Positions 27,880 through 35,716 of a stretch of DNA of 64,000 nucleotides are shown here, piece after piece (positions within the stretch are counted from its first letter, which is position 1; each line of letters begins with the position of its first letter). A model generated the notes under the pieces. That model was not told where the DNA came from. It worked only from the letters and a program-made list of their open reading frames with translations, and made no database searches. The translations under genes were made by a program, and so were the position numbers. The stretch comes from Winogradskyella helgolandensis (GTDB taxonomy: Bacteria; Bacteroidota; Bacteroidia; Flavobacteriales; Flavobacteriaceae), in assembly GCF_013404085.1 (NCBI RefSeq), contig NZ_JABFHO010000002.1, positions 1 through 64,000 of the forward strand, written 5' to 3'.

Positions 27880-27958
27880 GTAAGCTAAAACGAACATTTT
27901 GCTAACTTCAAAATTTAGGAATTAAAATTATGAATATTTACAAAAATCAGAATACAAA

Positions 27959-28264
27959 ATGCTAATTGGATATTTTGACTATTTAATTATTGGAGTTTTA
28001 ATTTACCTAAACATCAAATATTGGAAAACGAATTTTAAGATAAATAAAGGTTGTCTTTTAGGAGGACTTTTATTTGGTTTTTTCCTTCCATTTATTTCTA
28101 TGATAATTGAACTTCAAATTGTCGGAGAATGGATGGACAGTTTTGAAGTTGTTTATACTTTTTTAAGGTTTCCAACCTATTGGATAATCGGAATTATTCA
28201 AATGGTTATTATTGGAATCAAATTGAGCTTTAATAACGAAAATGAGCAAAAAGGAATAATATGA
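27959..28264 (+). CDS. Three-helix membrane protein (cassette 31, gene 1)
   Basis: 101 aa with three hydrophobic helices. An 11-codon ORF (27930-27965) overlaps its start, so re-initiation is possible. Its last codon overlaps the ATG of the next gene. Not recognised. Confidence 0.6.
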   Translation: MLIGYFDYLIIGVLIYLNIKYWKTNFKINKGCLLGGLLFGFFLPFISMIIELQIVGEWMDSFEVVYTFLRFPTYWIIGIIQMVIIGIKLSFNNENEQKGII

Positions 28265-28659
28265 AAATTTACAAACCTGTTTTTTCAATAATTATTATTT
28301 TCATTCAATTGATTTTATCATTAAAAGATTATTATGGACTTCAAGAATGGAGAAAAGCTAATCCTGAACTTGATGGACTCATAAATTTAGTTATTCATTA
28401 TGACACACTTTTTCTGTTTGTTTTATCAATCGGAATCTTTGAAATGCTGACAAAACCGAGTTTAAATAAAAGACTCATTCGAATTTTTTTAGTAATTATC
28501 ATTTTTGGTTATCATTTTTCTGGACTTATTCCAATCAAGGATTTTAAATATGGAATTTATAATACTGCTTGGTTTTTAGGATTTTCAGCATTCGTTTTAA
28601 TTTTAGCAAAAATATCAAAATATATAATTGAAAAAATAACAAGTAGAAAGTTGAAATAA
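28261..28659 (+). CDS. Four-helix membrane protein (cassette 31, gene 2)
   Basis: 132 aa with about four hydrophobic helices, overlapping the upstream membrane gene by 4 bases (ATGA). The two are probably translated together and may form a complex. No family recognised. Confidence 0.62.
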   Translation: MKIYKPVFSIIIIFIQLILSLKDYYGLQEWRKANPELDGLINLVIHYDTLFLFVLSIGIFEMLTKPSLNKRLIRIFLVIIIFGYHFSGLIPIKDFKYGIYNTAWFLGFSAFVLILAKISKYIIEKITSRKLK

Positions 28660-28665
28660 GCCTAC

Positions 28666-28799
28666 AGGTAACACCGTATATAATTTATTGCTGGCTTATT
28701 GCCTACTTGTGAAAGTCCTCGCGGACTTTCTTGGTCGGTAATTATTTACTAAATTAGTTGCTTGAAACACGCAACAAACCATATACAACAACGTTGTAA
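28666..28799 (+). repeat. attC site 31
   Basis: R'' 28666-28672 mirrors GTTACCTGTA; R' 28793-28799. Second arm type; hairpin GAAAGTCC-TCGC-GGACTTTC. Confidence 0.88.
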
Positions 28800-28811
28800 G
28801 CAATTTGAGAA

Positions 28812-29360
28812 ATGAACATAATTAACCACACAGAACATATAACAGAAATTGAAAATTTTTGGACACCAAAGAAGTGTGATAAATTCATTTCAAAAAGCGA
28901 AAGTATTGGATATGAACCAGCAATGGTTCAGACCGAAAGCGGACAAAAAGTAGTTGAAAGCGTAAGGAACAATCAACGAATACTATTTACTGACTTTGAA
29001 CTTGCGGAAAATATCTGGAATGACATAAAAGAGTTCGTGAATCCAAAACTGGGGAAAAGTACTGCAATTGGACTAAATGAAATGTTCCGATTTTATAAAT
29101 ACGAACCTAATCAGGAATTTAAAAAGCATCGTGACCAAAGTTACATACGGAATGAATTTGAATCGAGTTACTACACGTTTATGATTTATCTGAATGACAA
29201 TTTTGTTGGCGGAGAAACGACTTTTGGGAATTTAAAAATACAACCGAAAAAAGGGAGTTGTCTCGTTTTCTTTCACGATTTAGAACACGAAGGAACTAAA
29301 CTGACTTTGGGAGAAAAATATATTTTACGAACTGACATAATGTACCGATTTGAAGAATAA
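28812..29360 (+). CDS. 2-oxoglutarate/Fe(II)-dependent oxygenase, prolyl-hydroxylase-like (cassette 32)
   Basis: 182 aa, a complete double-stranded beta-helix domain. The iron ligands appear as H-x-D in 'KKHRDQSY' (about residue 100) and the distal His in 'DLEHEGTKL' (about residue 158), with the 2-oxoglutarate-binding Arg in 'YILRTDIMYRF'. Resembles P4Hc/2OG-FeII_Oxy proteins that hydroxylate protein side chains. Substrate unknown. Confidence 0.82.
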   Translation: MNIINHTEHITEIENFWTPKKCDKFISKSESIGYEPAMVQTESGQKVVESVRNNQRILFTDFELAENIWNDIKEFVNPKLGKSTAIGLNEMFRFYKYEPNQEFKKHRDQSYIRNEFESSYYTFMIYLNDNFVGGETTFGNLKIQPKKGSCLVFFHDLEHEGTKLTLGEKYILRTDIMYRFEE

Positions 29361-29367
29361 AAACTGC

Positions 29368-29501
29368 TTACAACACCGTGTATAATTAATTGCTTTTTTA
29401 GGCTTACTCACGAAAATTCCTGCGGAATTTTCTCTGGTCCGTAAAAGTTTGCTAAATTAGTTGCTCAACCACGCAACTAACCATACACAAAACCGTTACC
29501 A
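29368..29501 (+). repeat. attC site 32
   Basis: R'' 29368-29374 mirrors GTTGTAAGCA; R' 29495-29501. Main type; interior the same as site 27. Confidence 0.88.
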
Positions 29502-29521
29502 ATAATTTGAGCTACGAACAT

Positions 29522-29552
29522 AAAAAAAGGTTACCTATTTAAGATAACCTTT
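29522..29552 (-). terminator. Rho-independent terminator of hicAB
   Basis: On the - strand AAAGGTTA and TAACCTTT form an 8-bp stem followed by a run of T. It lies 25 bases after the hicB stop codon. Confidence 0.7.
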
Positions 29553-29576
29553 ACAAAAATGAATGATATATAAAGT

Positions 29577-29987
29577 TTACAACCTAATTGATTGTAGTTC
29601 TTGACCTAATGAATGTAATTCTTTTTCAATCTTTTTTGCTCTTTCTTCTGAAATATAAATATCCTTTTTTGTAGAATATTGTCTTAGCAAACTTGGACTG
29701 ATTCCAATTCTATTAGCAAATGCAGATTTATTAATAACTTTAAGTTTATTGAATAATTCTGACAATTCAAGTTGATATTCTAAATTGATACCTTCAGACA
29801 TCAATTTCAAGATTTTTTTATCATCAATATCTTGAGCTGTTTCAAGATATAATTCTAATGCCTCTTGTAAATTTTCTTTCAATGTGATTAAATCTTTACC
29901 ATCAGCAGTTACTACACCTGGAATATTTTGAGTTGTACCCCAATAAATCCCATCAGTAGTTCTTTCTACTTTGACCTTGATTCCCAT
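29577..29987 (-). CDS. hicB: HicB antitoxin with C-terminal HTH (cassette 33)
   Basis: 136 aa from the ATG at 29987. N-terminal degenerate RNase-H-like HicB fold ('GIYWGTTQNIPGVVTADGKDL', 'LKENLQEALELYLE'), then a helix-turn-helix near residues 88-130 that would bind the operon operator. Neutralises HicA. The frame is open 20 codons further upstream, but that part is encoded by an attC-like remnant, so the internal ATG is preferred. Opposite in direction to the array, with its own control, as is usual for toxin-antitoxin cassettes. Confidence 0.85.
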   Translation of the reverse strand: MGIKVKVERTTDGIYWGTTQNIPGVVTADGKDLITLKENLQEALELYLETAQDIDDKKILKLMSEGINLEYQLELSELFNKLKVINKSAFANRIGISPSLLRQYSTKKDIYISEERAKKIEKELHSLGQELQSIRL

Positions 29988-30008
29988 TTCTTCTTTTTTA
30001 ATTACTGT

Positions 30009-30070
30009 CAACGTGTTTGTGTACGGTTTGTGTGTATAAGAACACACATTTTGATTTTCTTTTGGAAAAC
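30009..30070 (-). repeat. Inverted attC-like remnant between hicA and hicB
   Basis: On the - strand 30023-30009 reads TACACAAACACGTTG, identical to the right end of many attC sites here, and is followed by ACAGTAATTAAAA, which resembles a cassette start (compare 3250-3262). Further up, GATTTTC and GGAAAACC (30053-30071) resemble a weak central hairpin. No left arm was found. It suggests hicB once began a cassette in the opposite orientation. Confidence 0.6.
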
Positions 30071-30117
30071 CTGAAATTATGAATATTTAAAATTCTTTGA
30101 TACAAGTAGGGCTTACT

Positions 30118-30300
30118 TTACTTCAGCCCTGCTTGTTTTAAAATTGAACTTATTGTTCCTTTCGGAATATCCTTTTTAGGATGAGGAACAACTACTATTC
30201 CATTTTTTGTTAGATGTGTAAAAACGTGGTGAGAACCTCTTGTTCTATTCAATTCCCAACCATCTTTTTTTAGCATCTTTATCAAAGATTTACTATCCAT
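30118..30300 (-). CDS. hicA: HicA toxin, mRNA interferase (cassette 33)
   Basis: 60 aa, a complete double-stranded RNA-binding-like HicA fold. 'GWELNRTRGSHHVFTH' carries the conserved catalytic His, followed by 'VVVPHPKKDIPKGTISSILKQAGL', the family hallmark. Cleaves mRNA when not bound by HicB. First gene of the pair; hicB starts 130 bases downstream, an unusually long gap caused by the attC-like remnant. Confidence 0.92.
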   Translation of the reverse strand: MDSKSLIKMLKKDGWELNRTRGSHHVFTHLTKNGIVVVPHPKKDIPKGTISSILKQAGLK

Positions 30301-30328
30301 ACTTCATATATCAATCATTTTTTGTTAA

Positions 30329-30381
30329 TGCAAATATATAACATTTTTGCAATATATAACGTTTTTGCAATATATTTTTTT
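30329..30381 (-). promoter_or_regulatory. hicA: Candidate hicAB operator and promoter
   Basis: Three direct repeats of about 18 bases, TGCAATATATAACRTTTT with small changes, starting at 30329, 30348 and 30366, just upstream of hicA. On the - strand TATATTTG fits the Bacteroidota -7 consensus TAnnTTTG. Likely bound by the HicB HTH. Confidence 0.5.
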
Positions 30382-30430
30382 TAAATAAAACGAATTCACT
30401 TATATTTTCTAAATTAAAATAAAAAACTAT

Positions 30431-30563
30431 TGGTAACACCGTATATAATTTATTGCTGGCTTCTAGCTTACTTACGAAAGTCCTCTCGGACTTTCTTTGT
30501 CGGTAATTATTTACTAAATTAGTTGCTTGAAACACGCAACAAACCATATACAACAACGTTGTG
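30431..30563 (+). repeat. attC site 33
   Basis: R'' 30431-30437 mirrors GTTACCAATA; R' 30557-30563. Second arm type; hairpin GAAAGTCC-TCTC-GGACTTTC. Confidence 0.88.
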
Positions 30564-30591
30564 TACAATTTAAGAAACAGCCGAAAATACA

Positions 30592-31008
30592 TTGAATAAT
30601 TTGAAAAAAATATTAGGAATAGCATTTTTACTGATTTTACAATCTTGCTATTTCGGAGCTGGATTAGTAGAAAAAGAAATTACGGACGACTATTGGTTAT
30701 TCGCAAATAATACACTTGACGAAATGAGTATTTGGTTTAACGCTGAAAAATATTCTAATCGACTAATTGTTCCTGAAACAGTTTTTGCATTAGGAGAAAA
30801 TGGAGATTTTATTATTGCAAAAAGTCACCCGAAAAATCTTGAAAGCGGAATTGATAAAAGCGTGACCTATTATTATATTATAGAAGTGGACAAAAAAAGT
30901 CCTGAACAAAGTCCGAATTTGACTTTGGAACAATTTGAGAATAAAAGAAAAGAGCTGAATATTCCGAATGATTTGGACTTTGACATTGTTTACGAAGAAT
31001 TACAATAA
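30592..31008 (+). CDS. Lipoprotein (cassette 34, gene 1)
   Basis: 138 aa from TTG at 30592; a second TTG at 30601 gives MKKILGIAFLLILQSC, which looks more like a natural lipoprotein signal. There is no ATG. Lipobox 'LILQSC' then a beta-rich mature domain. The next gene starts nine bases after the stop. Confidence 0.62.
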   Translation: MNNLKKILGIAFLLILQSCYFGAGLVEKEITDDYWLFANNTLDEMSIWFNAEKYSNRLIVPETVFALGENGDFIIAKSHPKNLESGIDKSVTYYYIIEVDKKSPEQSPNLTLEQFENKRKELNIPNDLDFDIVYEELQ

Positions 31009-31017
31009 AAACACTAA

Positions 31018-31398
31018 ATGGGGAAAACTCTGAAAATAATTTCTCTGACATCATATTCTCTCATATTTCTTATGGGACAAATGATTGGACTTCCATTTAT
31101 TTTTTGGCTGATATTTACAAGTTTTGAGTTTGGGAATAGTGACCAAATATTTGCCATTTTTGGACTAATAGGAGTAATTCTGAATTTTACCAAACATAGT
31201 AAGTCCAGACTTGTAAAAATATTAAGTTTTGTTCTTATGCTTACACCAATCGCAAGACGAATTACTGAAATACCAATCGAGAAATTTAATTATTTAGCTT
31301 TTCAAATTCCCCTTTTGATTTTTGTAATTACTTATCTGATTTACATATTAAAACAGAATGAAAATAAAAAAACTGTACACAACACCGTGTATAATTAA
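31018..31398 (+). CDS. Four-helix membrane protein (cassette 34, gene 2)
   Basis: 126 aa, paralogue of the protein at 7662-8045 with strong similarity along its length. Four hydrophobic helices. The frame crosses R'' of the attC, so the C-terminal residues HNTVYN are site-encoded. The first genes of the two cassettes are not obviously related. Confidence 0.65.
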   Translation: MGKTLKIISLTSYSLIFLMGQMIGLPFIFWLIFTSFEFGNSDQIFAIFGLIGVILNFTKHSKSRLVKILSFVLMLTPIARRITEIPIEKFNYLAFQIPLLIFVITYLIYILKQNENKKTVHNTVYN

Positions 31399-31510
31399 TT
31401 GCTTCATTGAGCTTACTTGCGAATATTCCTGCGGAATATTCACAGGTTCGTAAAAGTTTGCTAAATTAGTTGCTTAACCACGCAACTAACCATACACAAA
31501 CACGTTAGCC
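31377..31510 (+). repeat. attC site 34
   Basis: R'' 31377-31383 mirrors GTTGTGTACA; R' 31504-31510. Main type; hairpin GAATATTCC-TGC-GGAATATTC. Its left end codes for the end of the upstream gene. Confidence 0.88.
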
Positions 31511-31515
31511 ACAAT

Positions 31516-32100
31516 ATGACGAAAACCCAAATCAGAGATATAATTACAAAGATTCATTTCTACCTTTTGGGTTTTGCTTTACTGAATTTCACTCTGAAAA
31601 GCACGATTGAAATAAGTCTGAATTATAGACTTGCTTATTTTATAACCTTATTAGTTTATGCAAGTGGAATTATTCTCTTTTTCTGGAATTTCAAGCCATT
31701 TAAGAAAGTTGGGTTTTACTTTAGTTTTTATGTAATTACGCCTATTCTGATTTTTTTATTCTGGTTGTTTGGTGGAATATTTTTCGGAATTATAGCCTCA
31801 ATAGTTCTTTATCCCATTCAACCGAATGATATCGAAATTGAGAAAAATGATTTTGTGATTTATCAAGAAAATCAAGGTTTTTTGGGAATGTGTTGTCCTT
31901 ATGAGATTACGGAAAAGCAATTTTTAATACTTGAAAGGAAAATTAAAGAAATAGATTTAAACAATGAAATCGAATTTAATGATAATTCAATATATACAAT
32001 AAACGGAAAAACGGAATTGAGAATTAAATTTGAAGGATATCAATTTTTAGAAAGAAATTTGCCTGAAAGAGATACAATAATTTTAATCAAAAAAGAATAA
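31516..32100 (+). CDS. Polytopic membrane protein (cassette 35)
   Basis: 194 aa. Four hydrophobic helices in the first 105 residues, then a soluble C-terminal domain. Overall plan like the protein at 6325-6966 (helices, then a domain with 'ITEKQFLILERKI' versus 'ITKSEFGILDKQ'), so the two may be distant relatives. The ATG is only 11 bases from the cassette border. Confidence 0.66.
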   Translation: MTKTQIRDIITKIHFYLLGFALLNFTLKSTIEISLNYRLAYFITLLVYASGIILFFWNFKPFKKVGFYFSFYVITPILIFLFWLFGGIFFGIIASIVLYPIQPNDIEIEKNDFVIYQENQGFLGMCCPYEITEKQFLILERKIKEIDLNNEIEFNDNSIYTINGKTELRIKFEGYQFLERNLPERDTIILIKKE

Positions 32101-32107
32101 ATACTGT

Positions 32108-32242
32108 GGCTAACACCGTGTATAATTAATTGCTTTGGCAAGTACTTATTTGGAAAATTCCTTCGGAATTTTTTCGGGTTCGTATTTGTTTACTAAATTA
32201 GTTGCTTAACCACGCAACTAACCATACACAACAACGTTGTGC
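32108..32242 (+). repeat. attC site 35
   Basis: R'' 32108-32114 mirrors GTTAGCCACA; R' 32236-32242. Main type; hairpin AAAATTCC-TTC-GGAATTTT. Confidence 0.88.
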
Positions 32243-32266
32243 TTCATTATCAGAAACCGCTAACCA

Positions 32267-33049
32267 ATGATAAAATTCTTTAGAAAAATTAGACAAAAAC
32301 TATTAACTGAAAATAAACTCAGTAATTATTTTATTTATGCTATTGGAGAAGTTATTCTTGTTGTAATTGGTATTCTTATTGCCTTGCAATTAAATAATCT
32401 TAATGATATAAAAAAAGACAAAGGTGATGAAAAGAAATACCTTGCTAGAATACAATTAGATATTAAACAGGACTTAGCAGAATTAGAAAGGCTTTTTCAA
32501 GGGGATACTATTCAATTAGATGCTTATACTTTTTTGGGACGTTATTTGCAGTCAGATTCAATAGCCACAGACCCTATTGTATTAGTCACAAAGTCAGGTA
32601 ATGCTTTTGGAATCCATTGGTTTGAAGGTAAAAATATAGTTTTTGATGACATGAAATCGTCTGGCAAAACAGGACTCATTACTTCAGATTCTTTAAGAAA
32701 TAGTATTCAATATTACTACAGATTATTTGATGAAGTCATAAAAGAAGAGAGTGTACACAATAATTCAATCTTAAAATATAATGATAATATTTATCCTTTT
32801 TTCGAAACAGGTTCTGGATCAGACATTGGGATGCCGGAAAGGTGGAAAGAAAACTCGAATGAAAAATCATTTTATAAATTTTATAATTCCGTGATAAACC
32901 TAGATGAAGACCAAAAAAAAATAATTTCCGATAATTTTGGCTTGACGAAAGCTAACATTTTACTAAATCATAGAGTTCGACTGTTACTACATAAAGAGGG
33001 ACTAAAGACAATTACGGCTATTGATGCTTATTTAAAACAAGAAAAATAA
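32267..33049 (+). CDS. DUF6090 family membrane protein (cassette 36)
   Basis: 260 aa. 'MIKFFRKIRQKLL..NKLSNYFIYAIGEVILVVIGILIALQLNN' at the N-terminus is the hallmark of DUF6090, a single-helix membrane family that I know almost only from Flavobacteriia and relatives. The rest is helical and extracytoplasmic or cytosolic (unclear). Useful as a taxonomic marker. Confidence 0.85.
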   Translation: MIKFFRKIRQKLLTENKLSNYFIYAIGEVILVVIGILIALQLNNLNDIKKDKGDEKKYLARIQLDIKQDLAELERLFQGDTIQLDAYTFLGRYLQSDSIATDPIVLVTKSGNAFGIHWFEGKNIVFDDMKSSGKTGLITSDSLRNSIQYYYRLFDEVIKEESVHNNSILKYNDNIYPFFETGSGSDIGMPERWKENSNEKSFYKFYNSVINLDEDQKKIISDNFGLTKANILLNHRVRLLLHKEGLKTITAIDAYLKQEK

Positions 33050-33054
33050 CGAAA

Positions 33055-33185
33055 GCACAACACCGTATATAATTTATTGCTAGTTCTAGCCTACTTACGA
33101 AAATCCTCGCGGATTTTCTATTCGGTTTTTATTTGCTAAATTAGGTGTTTAAACACGCAACAAACCATATACAAAACCGTTGTGC
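33055..33185 (+). repeat. attC site 36
   Basis: R'' 33055-33061 mirrors GTTGTGCTT; R' 33179-33185. Second arm type; hairpin GAAAATCC-TCGC-GGATTTTC. Confidence 0.87.
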
Positions 33186-33203
33186 AACATTTGAACAAAG
33201 CCT

Positions 33204-33911
33204 ATGAAAAATAAATTTATTCGAATTTTAATTATCATAAACGGAATTTTAATACCGATATTCATTCTTTACATTTTCGGATTATTAGTGATTGAAAAGT
33301 ATGAGCAACGTCAAAATCAAATAATTGACGATTCGTTCTTTGAGTCAGAAAAACCAAGTGAAATACCTTTCGAAATTAAATATTCCTCACCAATCAAATT
33401 ACCCAATTCTGATTTTTATTACATCGCAATTGAAAAGGAATTTGAAGACGATTATGGATATCTTGATATAAACATCGAAGATTCAGAAAATATGGTAAGA
33501 ATGAATACTATGAATATTATCTTTTTGGATGAAAATTTCCAGAACTCGGGAAAACTCTTGCCCGAAAATGCATCTATAAAAAGTATGTTCATTCCTAACC
33601 GAAAAACTGAAGATTCTAAAATACTAAAAGGAATAACTCATATATCTTATTTCATAGCTAATTCGGATACAAATGACGACGGAATAATTGACCGATTCGA
33701 CCAACATTATGTTTATTTATCGGACTTAAATGGACAGAACCTTAATAAGGTCATAGATAAAAAAGTAAAAAATTATCAATGGATAAATAACAACAAAGAA
33801 TTGCTTTTGACTATTGATAATCCAGAGGAACCGAATAAACTTGAATACGGAATTTACAATATAGATTCTAAAGAAATTAGAGAAACAAAAAACTTCAACC
33901 CAACGGAATAA
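33204..33911 (+). CDS. Membrane-anchored protein with Ca-binding-like loop (cassette 37)
   Basis: 235 aa. One N-terminal helix (residues 7-28), then a beta-rich exported domain. 'DTNDDGIIDRFD' near residue 156 fits an EF-hand or dockerin-type calcium loop, and the following strand pattern suggests WD40/PD40-type blades. Function unknown. Confidence 0.65.
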   Translation: MKNKFIRILIIINGILIPIFILYIFGLLVIEKYEQRQNQIIDDSFFESEKPSEIPFEIKYSSPIKLPNSDFYYIAIEKEFEDDYGYLDINIEDSENMVRMNTMNIIFLDENFQNSGKLLPENASIKSMFIPNRKTEDSKILKGITHISYFIANSDTNDDGIIDRFDQHYVYLSDLNGQNLNKVIDKKVKNYQWINNNKELLLTIDNPEEPNKLEYGIYNIDSKEIRETKNFNPTE

Positions 33912-33919
33912 AAAACGTT

Positions 33920-34054
33920 GCACAACAACGTGTATAATTAATTGCTTTGGTCGTTGCCTATTTGGAAAATTCCTTCGGAATTTTCTCGCGTTCGTTTTTG
34001 TTTACTAAATTAGTTGCTGAAACACGCAACTAACCATACACAAAACCGTTGGCA
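33920..34054 (+). repeat. attC site 37
   Basis: R'' 33920-33926 mirrors GTTGTGCAAC; R' 34048-34054. Main type with AACAACG spacer like site 2; hairpin GGAAAATTCC-TTC-GGAATTTTC. Confidence 0.88.
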
Positions 34055-34111
34055 GTAATATAAAAAACACTGCAAACCAGCTAACTATGTTCCTAATACT
34101 AATTAATTCTG

Positions 34112-34119
34112 TATTTTTG
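34112..34119 (+). promoter_or_regulatory. Candidate cassette-borne promoter (-7 element)
   Basis: TATTTTTG fits the Bacteroidota -7 consensus TAnnTTTG 25 bases before the ATG at 34144. No clear -33 TTTG was found at the right distance. Confidence 0.35.
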
Positions 34120-34143
34120 AAAATGAAATAATATCAATGCTTA

Positions 34144-35559
34144 ATGAATATAAATTTACTTGAAATAACAACAGATGAGCTTTTAGAAAAGTTTGGAGCA
34201 GGGAAGCATAAACCAGGTTCTGGGAGTGCGGCAGCTTTACAAGGAATGATTTCCTCAAAACTTTTAACCACAGTTATTAGTCTTACTAATGTTCCGAAAC
34301 GTCAAGAGAGGTATAAAAAAGTTCTTCCAACTCTATTGGAAATGGATGCTAAAATCCAAAAGAATATATTTCCTGAGTTAACGCGATTATTTCAAGAAGA
34401 TGCAATTCAATTCGATAAGGCAATTATTGCAAGAACTGAAAGAGATGAAGAAGAAGATATAATTAAGAGTAATACTTTAGGAATAAAAGCATTAGCTGAA
34501 CTTAAATTATCAATTGAAATTCCTATTGAGATTACAAAACTTTGTATTGAACTTGCGGAAATATCTGACTATGTCTTCGATAATGCTTTTCAAGGAGCTA
34601 GAGGAGATTCACAAGTAGCTCTTAGTGGAGCTGTTGCAGGTATTGCTGGATGTTTATCTATAATACAATTAAACCTATTATCGTTTGGTAGCGATGAATA
34701 TCCTTGGACATCTAAGATTCTTATTGAGACTAAAGATTTAAAATCAAAATTCAATAAATTAAATGAGATTGCTAGTTCTAAAATAGAGTTGCTAGAAGAT
34801 GAAGTATTTGCTATATCTAATCTTTATAGAGAGGTTGACCAATTATTAAACAATCTGAAATCAAGAACAAAATTAACCGATGAAGATATTGAAAGTGCCG
34901 CATCAAAACTACAAAATCTATTATGGACGCATAAAGGTGTTATTTGGTCAAACAATATCCCAAATCACCCTGTAAAAGTTCTTAAGCCAAATTTAGCGTT
35001 AAAAAAAGCCTTAGCTTATAATTATGTTTCTGTTGAAAAATTAGAGATTATTGACGACGACAATGGGAGTTTTGAAACAGCTGGTGTTATCAATCAAAAC
35101 GAAAAATTTGTACTAATATCAAATAATTTTGACAAGAATACACAAAATTTTACTGCAGCTCACGAGCTAGGGCACGCTCTTCTTCACAAACAAACAGTCC
35201 TACACAGAGACAGACCAATAAATGGAATATCGAAAAACGTTAAGCGCAATTTTACTGAACGGCAAGCAGATAAATTCGCAACTTATTTTTTAATGCCATC
35301 AAAACTAGTGAAAAAGGAATTTTATGAAATGTTCTCAACTGAAAAATTTATTATCGATGAACAATCATCCTTTAATCTTATAAAGGACTCACCGAGTAAA
35401 TTGAGAACTGAATGTAGAAATTTACGTGGTCTAGCAATAAAACTAGCATCATCTGAACGTTTTGACAACCAAAGTTTTATTTCAATTGCAAAATTGTTTA
35501 ATGTTTCGACAATGGCAATGGCAATTAGACTTGAAGAGCTTAATTTAATTGAATTTTAA
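34144..35559 (+). CDS. Cyclodeaminase-like domain fused to ImmA/IrrE metallopeptidase (cassette 38)
   Basis: 471 aa. Residues 1-200 resemble the formiminotransferase-cyclodeaminase (FTCD_C) fold: 'PGSGSAAALQGM' near residue 25 and the 'GARGDSQVALSGAVAGIAGC' helix near 150-175. Residues about 290-471 are an ImmA/IrrE (M78) peptidase with the zinc motif HELGH near 341 and the downstream 'ERQADKFATYFLMP'. ImmA-type peptidases cleave repressors or antitoxins. I know no such fusion; no repressor gene is adjacent. Confidence 0.75.
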   Translation: MNINLLEITTDELLEKFGAGKHKPGSGSAAALQGMISSKLLTTVISLTNVPKRQERYKKVLPTLLEMDAKIQKNIFPELTRLFQEDAIQFDKAIIARTERDEEEDIIKSNTLGIKALAELKLSIEIPIEITKLCIELAEISDYVFDNAFQGARGDSQVALSGAVAGIAGCLSIIQLNLLSFGSDEYPWTSKILIETKDLKSKFNKLNEIASSKIELLEDEVFAISNLYREVDQLLNNLKSRTKLTDEDIESAASKLQNLLWTHKGVIWSNNIPNHPVKVLKPNLALKKALAYNYVSVEKLEIIDDDNGSFETAGVINQNEKFVLISNNFDKNTQNFTAAHELGHALLHKQTVLHRDRPINGISKNVKRNFTERQADKFATYFLMPSKLVKKEFYEMFSTEKFIIDEQSSFNLIKDSPSKLRTECRNLRGLAIKLASSERFDNQSFISIAKLFNVSTMAMAIRLEELNLIEF

Positions 35560-35568
35560 AAATACTAC

Positions 35569-35702
35569 TGCCAACACCGTATATAATTTATTGCTGGCTT
35601 CTCGCCTACTTACGAAAGTCCTCGCGGACTTTCTTGGTCGGTAATTATTTACTAAATTAGTTGCTTAAAACACGCAACAAACCATATACAACAACGTTAT
35701 CT
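35569..35702 (+). repeat. attC site 38
   Basis: R'' 35569-35575 mirrors GTTGGCAGTA; R' 35696-35702. Second arm type; hairpin GAAAGTCC-TCGC-GGACTTTC. Confidence 0.88.
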
Positions 35703-35716
35703 ACAAGCGCAAAAAA

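Noticed and set aside
29988..30047. Longer HicB starting at 30047
   Set aside because: The additional 20 residues are encoded by the inverted attC-like sequence and do not look like HicB.
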